Of a DNA stretch of 64,000 bases, positions 11,290 to 22,735 are shown one piece after another (position 1 is the first letter of the stretch; every line of letters starts with the position of its first letter). Both the position numbers and the translations under genes were made by a program. A model generated the notes under the pieces. That model did not search any database. It was not told the DNA's origin and saw only the letters and a program-made list of their open reading frames with translations. The stretch is taken from NCBI GenBank assembly GCA_013397455.1, contig VYZB01000095.1, forward strand, positions 1,112,446 through 1,176,445. Reading direction: 5' to 3'. The DNA comes from Crotophaga sulcirostris (Eukaryota > Chordata > Aves > Cuculiformes > Crotophagidae).

Positions 11290-14200
11290 CCTGGTGTAAA
11301 CCAAAATACTGACTTCAGCTTCTCTGAAAACCTAAACTGAACAATGTTTTCTTACATGTTAACCATTTGAAAGGCTAATGCAAAACATTTTCAATGTACA
11401 TAGGGAGTTTAACTGTTCAAATTTTTCAGTAGAGGCATCTGGGTCATTTTATATATAAACTAAAATATTTCCAGCACTCTCTTCACCATCTTTTCATTCA
11501 TTTTTTTTTCCTCCACTTTTAACAAAGTTTTTCTGCTGGAAAATATAAAAAAAATGCTTTTTTCTGAATGTTCTTTCCAAGACATGACTCTCTATGGACA
11601 GTTATTTAAGAATAAGGTGAATGACGATATCGTCAGAAGGGTATGGGCTTCAAGGTTTTTACCTCAACCAATAGCTAATAAAGAAAATATCAGTTTTAGA
11701 AAAAAGACAGGATTTTAGTAGGGGCATTCATGGTAAAAAGCTTTTCCAATATACTCTTTAAAAATGAATGAATCTGGCTGTCTTCCAAAATATAGGACAC
11801 AGTGTAAAGGTTCACTTCTCTAAAAATCCTCAGCTTTTCCCACAAGCCTGCATTCTTCCATCCCTTCTTTGATTAAATGTGCTGTGATATATTTGTCCTA
11901 GAAGACAAGATTGGCAAAGTAAGTGGCAAAGTAAGCTAGGGTCTGAGGTAGCATTTCCAGGAATGACTGTGGTGACTTCATGGCAGTAATCACTGCAGAG
12001 ATGTAATGAATTAGTATAGAATACCTGGCAGCCCTTACAGTGGACAAGGAGTCTCCAGAGTTCGTGTTTCTGTTTTATAGAGGGCTTTGCTTTATTTTTT
12101 GAACGATCAATGTTGGTGTTCAGTGGTTGTCATTAAGAGGTATCTGTATAACACCATTGCACTTATTAGCAAAAACGGGTTTTGTAATGATCATGCTGAA
12201 ATATAAATCCAGAACATGCTGTGCTGCAGGATATACTGAACATCTACAACAGACTTGTTGCTTCCCTTTTGTACTTCTAAGCAGCTGTGAATCCTCTGTA
12301 TTGTAGTTCCAGGTTATAATTAGCTCACATACATTTTGCCTGCTGGGCATAGTGTCAGTCAACAAATTTGAGACCACTGAGAAAGTAATCTTTCCAGGTG
12401 CTTTGATGACTGCTTTTTATCCTGTGGCTGATGTGTTTGTACTCTCTGTTAATTTCTTTGGAAAAGTAATAGCTTTTGAGAATCAGCTGAAAGAGATGTC
12501 TTTGTGTTTGTGTATAGCTGCAACTGACAGAATAATTTAGAAGCAAATGGGCTGCATATCAACTGTTGTGTCAATCAAATCTTTATTATGACCAAACTCA
12601 GTATCAGAATGAAATACCATTAGTCCTCTCCAAATAGAAGTGCACCCTTCTCTGCATTTGGGTTTAAGTTTATTCTGCATTTTTTTGTTTTATCCTTCTA
12701 AGCTTTGTGTTCCTTGTCTCTGTAGGTGATGCCAAGCAATTGGTTTGTACAGGAACCACAAATAAGGTCCACAAAAGAAAGAATGAATGTATTCTTGGCT
12801 CATAGTATAGATAAGACGTTGTCAAGGTAAAGTGTAAATAGAGAGTAGGATGGATTTGATGATGAGATAGCAAGGTGCTGTCATTGCTCATCCTTTACAG
12901 GAATGTTCTGAGATGAGATATCTGCAGAAATGGTTCAGGTGACTGGGCTATGAAATAGTTCTCCAGAGATGACAACTAGAAAACATGTCTGTGCATAAGA
13001 AACAAGATAAAACTTTTCTAGAATTGTAGGTAAAATCATTATCAGGCTTCACTGAAATCTCTGCTCGGTATCCTGAACAATAATAATGCTCTGTATCTTT
13101 ACCTTAGAAATGCAGGGCATATATGCAGCTCCCATTGCATCCTGCAGACTGCTACAAGTCCTGTATCTTTTCCTTATGTCTGCTTCCTAAGAGACAAAAC
13201 TGCTTTAAAGAACACACTTCTGAAATTTTAAAGCTTTGTTTTCACTTGCAATAGTGTATTTGAAACTTTCATGGGTTTAGAAGCAACCACAGGGAATCGT
13301 CTGCAACATTAGTTAGTTTTCCAAATTTTGTTAAGTATCTGTACTGCTCCATGCTTCCAGAAGCAACATCTTCAGTTGCCTAACCCAAACAAATGCAAAT
13401 GAAAAAGGGCAGACCACAAAAGCTTCTTGACTAATCATGCTGCAGTGTAATATGCAACATAACCTATACATCTTGGATAGAATTCTCAAATATGAGACTT
13501 GATCCTCATTTTCCAGGTTTACCACAGAAGACCAGTTGTTTCCTCCACTCCTGTCTGTGAACTGCAGCGTGCTTGAGTAAAGGCTGGAGATAGAGATGGC
13601 AACCCTAGCCTTGACCAATACATCGACAGCTTCAACAATTAAAGCCCACGTGTTGTTAAAGTCTAGGTTATAGCTCAGGTTTTAGAGCAGCTTTTTGAAT
13701 CTGAGATGCACATGTAGACCTGAAATACAGCCTCAGTTCGAAACTTTTTCTCTCTTACTGTATAATTTTGGACTTTATCACAGATCCGCAGAATCTGAAC
13801 TCCAGTGGTACAGTGAGCTCTAAAGGGATGGATCTTGGCTTTGGGGGAAAACTCTGTGCCTTACAGTGAACTTTCATGCAGTTGTATGTGTTTTTGAGAT
13901 TGCATAATCTGTAAGGGATGCTATGCAAGACAATACTGTTAACAGCTATGCAGACTATTGTAACTCTTTTTACAGGAAGAAAGCACAGTGACAAATTTTG
14001 AAGAAAGTGCCTTCCAGAAATGATCTTAATAGTCAAGATAAAGAGCCTACTAGTTAATAAAAAAACCTGGAAAACTGTTGAACATGAATGTCAACATTTT
14101 TAATGGATTGCATTTTTTATTGTGTGCTGCATGTTTTTGTCAGGGGAATATGATAATTATGAACAAGTAACAATAATGAGGTTTGAATATTCATAGTCAA

Positions 14201-17200
14201 TTAAAATGTGTCTCTGTGCATTTTATTGGTACCCAGTGGGAAATGTTGCTCATTTTTTAGAAGTAACTGGTTCACAATTCTTGGTGAAAAATGCAAGACA
14301 GAAATAAAAACACCAAGCAGGGCATAACACTAACAAAGTTCAATTGCTTGGGAAGGTAAAGCAAATAGCTATAACTATTTAGAATTAACAAATAAATGCA
14401 AAAAAACCCAAACAAATAAACAGAAAAGGGGGATAACCCAGTAGCAAAGAGTAAAATAATAGGGATTTTTTAAATTTTAGCTAATAACCGATGGATATAT
14501 GTACTAAAATCTTTGAAGTAACATTCCAAATTTTTCTCACGAATTTATCTTAGTTCAGGTAGAAGTTATTTGATTTGTCACGTAACGAAGTGAATGATTT
14601 GGCTTGTTTTATGTAGTTTGTCAGATTATTAGCAGATGGTAATAATCATTTGACTGTTGAAGAAGTATGAGTACATGTATTTCATAGATGTAGCTCCATT
14701 TTCAGTAGCTTTTTATAATATGATACTTATTTTTGAAACTTAAATAGGGATTACTTTAGAATTACTTTCTCTTGTCTTTGGAAATGTATTTCTCGTGAGA
14801 TCTTTTTTTTCTGATTCAGTGTACTGGAAATATTTACGGCGTGTTCATGTGCTGTGACATTGAGTTGTCACGAGACCAATTTTGTTGTCATGCATATCAA
14901 CACATAATGAGAACCTTTAGTAACTTCATTTAGCAACTCTTAGGAACTTTTCAAGAGGGATCTTGGAGAAAGAAGGCAGTGTCAGCATGTATATTTTGGC
15001 AGAAATCTGCCTGTTTCCCAGCCTGACAGCTCCTATTGTAATGGCTTCTGGAGTTCTCCTGCAAACAACATTGCCTGAATGGAATGGCAAAAAAATGGAA
15101 AGGAAAGGTTAAGCATGATGTTACTCTAGTCTCAAATTTGATTGATGAGCCTGATGTTGGAGAAGATTTTTCCATAGCTGTTGCTATAGCCAGCTTTTGA
15201 ATACTGTATTTCCATTGGGAAGTGTTTAAAGTAAAGTGTTTCAAAGTATGGACTTACATCATCTTTATATCATCTCCATTTTTTTGGACCTTTTACTTAG
15301 ATGGGCTTTATAAAAAAAATTAATATACTAAACTTTTTAAATAATGAATTTAAATTCAAGCAGGGAAGCACACAATCTAACTGTACCCTTGATACAAAAT
15401 GAAGCAGTGGCATCGAGTATGAAAGATTTTTTTCTACACCACTTTATTTAATAAACTACAGTAGGTATCTTTGCAAATGTTAGTTAGTCCAAACATTCTA
15501 ATTAGAAAATAGTAAATCTAAATGATTCAAATATTTCAACATCAATGCATGTATCTGAGTTGTTTTGGCATTGTCAAATCTACACTTCCTGATTTGTAAA
15601 TAATCAATAGAAAAATTTCCCCATCTGTAAAGCTGACAGAGTAGCATTATTGGATTTTTTGATTTACCTAGACAATTGTATCAAAATAAGTATTTATATA
15701 TACTGCTTATGTTACTATACCCAGCAGAACCTTTAGCTTGCAGTCAAGAATAGAAAGAAACATACCTAGGAAGCTCTGACCTGAGAACTGGGGGCAACGG
15801 GGAACACAGGCAACATAGACACAAAAAGGTATTCGACCCAAGTTCTTCAGATGTGTCTTAGGGTTTGGCAAACTGTATTTTTTACGAGAGATGCCAGAAC
15901 AGAGGCAAATGTATTAACATAGTGCAGTCTGTGTACTATCTTCAACTTTCCTTCTTATTGCATGAAATACATAAGTAAATTACTACAAAAAATATAAACC
16001 AAGTCCACTACTGACAACTGTTTTAATTTTGCTCTCTGAAACAGTTTCCATCATTCATAAATAATAAGCCTAAAAGCTATAGCTATTTGCTTCACAACTT
16101 CTGGGAAGTAATTTTCTAGCTCACCTTTCTTTGGCTATTGCAAGTCTGATATCATCTGTGAAGTCAACCTTTTACATTTTACTTTAAACATTTTCCTTGA
16201 TACTTTGGCAAGAAGCTCTGAAGAAACTCATTTTTGTCAGCAAAAATGGCAGTGCTCTCTTAAGAGAGAAGCAGATACTTATAAACTCACCAGGGACTAA
16301 TTTCTTTAATATATTATTATACATTTTTACATGCCACAATACTACACTGTTCTTTGATGTCCCAGCATGTAGCAAATGATTATAGTTTCATTGTGGCTGT
16401 TTGCAAGATTATGAGTGATAAGGTAAGCTATATGCTTTCTACTTTTTTTTCTTCTACTTCATAGTACTTATAAATAATTCATGGAGCAAAATTACTGTCC
16501 CAGAAAAATGCAGTCTGTTTCATCAGCCCTTTCACACTTTATTGATCACCACATATAATTTTTTAATGTGAAACATCACTGGAGTTTTGAATACTACTGA
16601 GTTTCTCTGTTTCATGGAATGCTTCAGCAAAGACTTCAAGAAAACTAGGACATCACCATGCAAATATTATTGTAGGCCAAAGAAGAATGCATCCAGCAGT
16701 ACAAATTATGCTGGTTTTTTGTTTCCTGTTCAGTAGATAACACAAGAACATATGTAGAAACACTTGAAATAGAAAGAGAGAATGGTAGGAAGAAAATTGA
16801 GCTATTTTGAAGACTAAGCGCTAGATTTGTGGCTGGTGTAAATCTTCGCACTTTCCTTACACTCAAAAGCATGATGTTGATTTTTTACTAGTTGTAACTC
16901 TGCCCAGCTGATGTGTAAAAGGAGTGTTATCTGTGATGAAATGGAAGGAAAATGTAGAAAACATTTTAAAGTCATGCATGTTAGCAAAATGTAAAAGGCA
17001 TTTTTATATGCTGTTCTTAAAAGTTGTTTTAAGGGAAAAGCCTCCTAGGTCATTAACTTCTGAAACTTTCTCCTAAACTTGCCCCTTGAAATCATGCTGT
17101 GTCTTTTTCAACTGTTTTGTTCCGTGTTTTGAGGTACTGTCCATCTAAAGAGGAAGGTTTATATGCAGCTTTTAATTTATAAGGTTACACAACTTACTAG

Positions 17201-17871
17201 ATGCAATGTAAATGAGTGATATTGGTTCTTTAATATGGTAAACAGATTATACCTGCTTTTCCCAGGAAAAGCAACCAAAACCAAGCCTCGTTACATTAGC
17301 ACCTGATGCCCTCCATAATTCTCTTGATCTTCAGAATATATTCATTTTTCTTATTTACCAGGTAGAGCTGTATTCCTGTTATTCCGGTGCATCCAATTCT
17401 TTTACTGTTTATTTGTGCTGTGGTCCCTTACCCCCCAGATCATCCAACAGATCATCTCCTTATGTAGCATAAAATGCTGCTCATTGTTATTAAAGGAAGT
17501 AAAATAGCTCCTTGGGCTTCTGATGATTGATCATAGTGCAAGTACTGGAAAAAAAAGTAACCTACTTTCAGATTGTTGCATTGTGTGAGAAATGATAGGA
17601 GATGTTCTCCTAGGTATTATTCTTCTCTCTACAGCATTCTTTCTGATGTGGTAGTTAGAAACCTATTTGAAAGGAGATTTCAATTGCTTCAAATAGTTTG
17701 AAGGTTAGGTATATACCTGATTAGAAATGTTTCATCAAGGAAGGAATGGAATTTTTGAAAGGGAGCGTTCATTTTGACAAATATATAGGCAAAAAAAGGA
17801 AATATTTTAGAAATGTCACAATAAGTGTTTCTAACATTTTCAAAATGTGAACAATCAATATCTGTTCTGGT
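11290..17871. other. Non-coding AT-rich stretch, no gene seen
   Basis: These 6.6 kb hold no recognised gene, structural RNA or transposon. Frames of 60-97 codons occur on both strands and are unconvincing. A local tandem duplication of 'ggcaaagtaag' is visible near 11913-11936. The stretch ends at the 5' truncation point of CR1 copy B. Confidence 0.6.
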
Positions 17872-18121
17872 ACTCTACAACTACCTGAAAGGAGGCAGTA
17901 GCAGGGTGGGTATGGGTCTCTTCTCCCAAGTAACAAGGGATAGGATGAGGGGAAATGTCCTCAAGTTGCGCCAGGGGAGGTTTAGACTGGATATTAAGAA
18001 ATATTTCTTCCCTGAATATGTTATCAAGCATTGGAACAGGCTGCACAGGGAAGTGGAGAAGTCACCATCCCTGGAGATATTTAAAAGATATGTAGATGTG
18101 GTGCGTAGGCACATGGTTTAG
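17825..18121 (+). pseudogene. CR1 ORF2 C-terminal fragment (open)
   Basis: The frame is open from upstream flanking DNA into the element. The CR1-derived part begins at about residue 18 ([13 protein letters not shown]) and continues through [35 protein letters not shown] and a final HMV before the stop. This is the extreme C-terminus of the CR1 polymerase protein. The first ~17 residues come from unrelated flanking sequence, so the listed ATG is not a real start. Endonuclease and reverse transcriptase domains are missing. The uninterrupted frame over about 80 codons suggests this copy has decayed less than copy A. Confidence 0.85.
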
Positions 18122-18195
18122 TGATGAACTTGGTAGTGTTAAATTTACCGTTGGACTTGATCTTAAAGGTATTTTCCAACCTAAACAATTCTATG
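17873..18195 (+). mobile_element. CR1 LINE, 5'-truncated copy B
   Basis: This plus-strand 3' terminal fragment is about 320 bp. It opens abruptly at 'ctctacaactacctgaaagg', runs through the last coding block of ORF2 to a TAG stop at 18119-18121, and then a short 3' UTR ending 'ttccaacctaaacaattctatgga'. That end holds one clean ATTCTATG octamer. It belongs to a different CR1 subfamily branch from copy A, judged by its ORF2 tail ([18 protein letters not shown]). Its 5' start falls at nearly the same consensus position as copy C. Confidence 0.95.
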
Positions 18196-21100
18196 GATTA
18201 TGCCACTTTCTTTTCCCAAAGTAAATACAGTGATTAAAAAAACCTAAAAAACACAGTCTTTTTCTGTTCAAAATATTGTGTGAAGAATGGGTTGTTCAGT
18301 TACTGCAATGACGTCTTTGCAGCTCTCTGCTAATATCTCTATTATGGAATCACTGCTGTAAATCTTTACATCGGCATGTAGTGATTGAGGAAAGGATGAA
18401 ATTTTTATAATGACTGGTGTAAAAGCTGTATTATAGGAGCAATAATAGAATGATCTTGGACCTTGCCTTTAATGAAGAATGGAAGGTATTCCTCATTAAT
18501 ACATTCATTCTTGAAATGAGAAGGGAAGATATTAAAAATAAAGACCACAGTTCTGAGAGCCAGTGCTGAAGAGTTAATAGTTAATAATTGCCCTGTAACT
18601 GCAAACTATAACATTTTTTTTGTAAGTTTCTAGTCAGATGATTTACTGAAACAACTGGAAATAATAATTAACTAAGGAAGAATTCAGGCAAGACAGATAA
18701 TATGTATTGCCACTGTGTCTTTGGTGTGGGGATACTGGACAAAAGAGTAAATTTCTCTTTTCACATGTGCACCAGAAGTGTGTGGTGTCCATTTATTCTG
18801 TGTATTTTCCACTAGGAGCTGAAAAGAAGGAGCTGTTTTTCTTCCTGAAACCTAGGTGGTCAAAGACGTTGGGTACAGAGTTTAACAAAACTGCTTATTT
18901 TTTATTGTGTCTGTGGACTATGTAGGGGTAGTCTAGGAGTAACTGAAGTGCATTTACTTTCTGGCAAATATTTTTTGATAAACAGTAAAATGCCATCCCG
19001 TATTTAGAGCAAGAAAAAGCTCATTAAAAAACTGTGTAAAGCTTGTTAGGAGTTTGGAGTTTAGTTGATGGATATGACTGACGCGGTTCACCTTGCCCGC
19101 TGCTGCCTTTATCACAATTGTGTGTAAACTCAGTCTACCTCTTAGAATTTGATTGGAGATGCTGTTGTAAGTTATACTGTGATATCCTGCTTTTGCACCA
19201 TAAAAATTCACATAATCCATAACAGCAGGTTGTCAATAGTATTATACTTTTTCTGGGTTCTTCTGTAGATATTTCAATAGTTTCTCCTAGTGAGATTCCC
19301 TCCAAAAAAAGATACAGTCATGACAATAAGGTGATGTTAAATAGGTCACATTACAAAACCGTCAAGGGCAAAAAATTGGTAGGTGCCAATTTGTATGGTA
19401 GGTACACTGCAGACAAATGCTTGGTAACTTATTCAGAGTTTTTCACAAATGTTAGTATTGCAACGATTAGATTTTTATTCCGTCAAACATACACCCAAAC
19501 CTCAAGTATGCGTGGACTATTATAGGCCTATTAAATTTATTCTAAGAATCTCCAATATGTTTTTTATTGTGAGCACCACTTGCAGTTCTTCTAGTTTTAT
19601 ATCAGTATCAAAATTGATACCATTAGAATCTGATAGCAGAGTCGCAGATAAAATGGATTCATGTTTCAGTAATAAATTGGGCTATTAATTTAGTATTTAT
19701 AATTGTATAATAAAAAATTTAATTTCTTTTTATTCCCATTGCAAGATCTAATACTAACAAGAAAATGTTTTTGATAACTTTGCTATTGACAACACTGATA
19801 TACTCTCATCCAGATTTCTGGCAATTTAAACTTAGTTCTTCTGTTGACAAAAGCAGAATGAATTGACTCTGCGAAAGGCTAAGTTATATTCTGTTGTTAT
19901 CTTGGTAAAATTAATCTCAGATTAGTGTAAATCATTTTTATATACCTATAGTAGGCAAGAGTCTGTAGAGATAAATGCCTGCAAATTTTGCAGTGTATGT
20001 ATATATATAATTAACACCAAGAAGACCATTTTAATTTAATTTTAAATGTACAAAACCAAGAAATTTTGAAGGTGTACTTACCACAACAACACTAAATTAT
20101 CAGTCCTCTCTTCTTACCACCAAAAAAGTAAAAAAAAAAAAAAGAAAAGGTGTTTTATACATATCATTCTCTATATTTCTAAGCAGACAATGAACATATT
20201 TGTAGTTTATTCTAGATACATCTAGGGAAGATTTCTGTTGGTCTAAGACGTCTTTATTTAGAAAGAAATTTTATTTACAAGGACTTCAGGATATATTCCT
20301 CTTTATAAAATAAAATAAGGTAATTTTGAAAACTGTAGATAATAATGGTAATTGTACTATGCATGTAACAGGATTCTTATGACAAAGCATCTGTCAGGTA
20401 ATACTATAAGCGTTTTGAAGCAGGCATTTTCTGAAATTGATACTTACATTGTGCTGAACTAGTTTCATTCATTTCACCAATTACGACCCAGTTATAATAC
20501 TTCAAGAATAAGGGAGAGAAGTTCTACAGATACTTCAACTGTTGCCTTTATTATTCTGTTTTTTTTTATGATTTATGATTTTGTATAAAGTGATCACACT
20601 TCACCCCACACTATCCCATAAAAACTGGTCTCCTGAACATTTAGATGGCTGTTAGATTGCTGGTTTGGTAATGGTAATTTTTATTACCTACTTAGATCTT
20701 CATTTATTACTTCAGTGATGTGTGGGGTCTTTTGTTTGTGCCTCTAGAGTTTCCTATAGTTATTAATTTCTATATTGCAAATTTGTTTTTAATCATGTAA
20801 TAGAACAAGAAGCAAATTAATGGTGTTTGTTGGTAAACATCTGTTTTCTGTGGTGTGTTGGGTTGTCAGTACTTACCCTTAGCAGGATCTGCATGCTATT
20901 GTTTGGTATGAAGTAACCCAAAATTATAAACAATTTCAAAATGTTGTGGTAACTTTGATCATCTTAAGATAACTTAGAAGTGCTACAGAACTTTAACAGG
21001 TCTTTGAAGAGCAATAAATGGATTCTATATGCCACTTGTTTATTTTTTATTAAAATTTGATGAAGCTCTGAAGGTATGATAAAATTAAATATAAATAAAC

Positions 21101-21577
21101 TACATTAAATTACAAATACATTGTGAAGCTCAGATTTGAAAAGTTTAAAAATTGTCTCAACTTTCCCTTAATGGGAAGGATAACAGAATGGGTACTTTCT
21201 AACTAGATTACATTAGAGGACAGGTCTGTGCTATGTGATGAGTGCTACAATGCACTGCTTTGAATGAAGCCACAAGTTCAATTATGTATTTCAAGTATAT
21301 TAATCTTGAGGATTACTTCTTATTATAGTACAGACTATTTGATAATAAGTACAAATTTATATTCTTCCACTGACCATAACATTCAGCATGCCCTACTTAT
21401 TACTCTAATGAGCCTTTCTACTTAAAAAAACCAATTTCTAAGGTCGGCCTAACTTTGTTCATTTTTTTCTTGAATTGAAATATCTCCTTATGTATGAACA
21501 AAATTTATTGGAAGTGAGCAAGATTGTTTTTAATTTAAATATTGCTTTTTAAACTCAGAATGAAGTAGAAACATGGG
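18196..21577. other. Non-coding AT-rich stretch, no gene seen
   Basis: No gene or transposon was recognised. The stretch contains a short TA tract (19996-20009) and an A14 tract (20130-20143). Frames up to 88 codons are scattered on both strands without domain content. Confidence 0.6.
20122..20149. repeat. A-rich tract including A14
   Basis: Six A, then GT, then 14 A, then GAAAA form a simple A-rich tract. No retrotransposon body is visible before it. Confidence 0.8.
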
Positions 21578-21632
21578 TTTATTTATTTATCTATCTATCT
21601 ATTTATTTATTTATTCATTCATTCATTTCATT
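21578..21632. repeat. Compound period-4 microsatellite (TTTA/TCTA/TTCA)
   Basis: About 55 bp of tetranucleotide repeat run in blocks: TTTA, then TCTA, then TTTA again, then TTCA. All blocks keep the same period. This suggests slippage of single-base variants within one array. Confidence 0.9.
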
Positions 21633-21713
21633 GACAGTAATACATACCAGGAGAGTTTTTGATTCAAAGACGTTTTTCATATAAGTTTTGGATTTCAGTT
21701 ATTTTTTTTTCAG

Positions 21714-21743
21714 GGAAGAAAAAGAAAAAAAAGTCAGTTAAAG
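21714..21743 (+). other. Candidate 30-nt micro-exon
   Basis: A T-rich tract ending in cag (21704-21713) is a textbook-like splice acceptor, and exactly 30 nt later there is a gtagga donor-like site. The 30 nt are a multiple of three. One frame reads as Lys-rich (KKKKKKSVK) and another as GRKRKKSQLK, both without stops. Neither flanking exons nor a host gene can be seen, and A-rich DNA next to a T run produces this pattern by chance. This is speculative. Confidence 0.1.
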
Positions 21744-22666
21744 GTAGGAAGAGAAATGGAAGTGGTCTGGAACTGATTTCGTACATTGCTTATATTTTCA
21801 TTTATTAGAAAATCAAAAGAATAATTGAAACAACTTACACTGCTGAAGGTGGGTTGATTGAAAACCAAATCTTGTACTCTGTCAGACCTGATCAAATAAT
21901 ACAACATGACCTGAAGTTGGCCAGGAAATTCTTTCATCATAATATTATTCTCAGCAGACTTTTTTTGTAGTTCAAGAAAATGCAGCAGGTATTATAACAT
22001 AATAACTAGTGTATGTTTTATGAAGGGAAATTTTCCTGAGCATCTTTGTTAGAGACTAAAGCAGCTCTTTAATGTCTGCTGTGAAAATCGTAATGAGAAG
22101 TCTTATTTGCTGGGTTTAGGGTCTGAGTCTCTGATGACATTGTAATGCAAAATACTCTTTTATCAAAATTCCAAGAATTAATACAAATTTGCAAAATATG
22201 CAATCCAATCCTGTCCTTTTCTCTCCAGAATCCTGAGAAAAAGTCTGACTTTGTCATCCTTCATGTCAGTTTGTGTAACTATCTGGACTTTTCTCATCTT
22301 TTCATCTTTCTGTATTGTATAGCTGAAACACAATCTGATACTTACGAATCTACGAGGAGGTTTGGTTTTATATTTTGATTTACAAATTGTTGTTTATACA
22401 CTGATTTAATTTTTTTATCTAATAAATTTCATATAATCTTTTTCTATCTATATCTGATTTAATTTTCTCTTGGCACCCTATTCATTCATTATGTTCTCCA
22501 TACCACGTCAACCTGAAAAACATAATAGATTTTCATGGGATGGTAATGTTTCTAGAGAAGCTTCATGTCTGTAGCCCCTAGATGTTTCCTACACTTGTGA
22601 CCCAAGTGAGTAATGTCAGATCAGTGGTCTGTAGGGTGGTTTAGGGTGAAGGATGGCCTCCCCAGG
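21744..22666. other. Non-coding AT-rich stretch, no gene seen
   Basis: I see no coding or repeat signature between the period-4 microsatellite region and the MIR-like fragment. Two overlapping opposite-strand frames near 22069-22378 look like chance. Confidence 0.6.
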
Positions 22667-22735
22667 CCTGGCTGCTCTGGGCCATTCCCAGGTCTGTGCC
22701 ATCTCTCCATTCCTCTGTAAAACAGGAACTTGCTT
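22667..22735 (+). mobile_element. Possible MIR SINE fragment (plus strand)
   Basis: The order 'ctgggccattcccaggtctg', then 'tgccatctctccattcctc', then 'tgtaaaacagg' resembles the MIR core. In MIR, a gggcaagtcac-like segment precedes cctcagtttcctc and tctgtaaaatggg. The similarity is short and imperfect, and both ends are unclear. MIR relics are known at low copy in bird genomes. Confidence 0.3.

Noticed and set aside
13733..13745. ttcgaaact resembling a tRNA T-arm
   Set aside because: No A-box, anticodon stem or acceptor stem could be paired around it.
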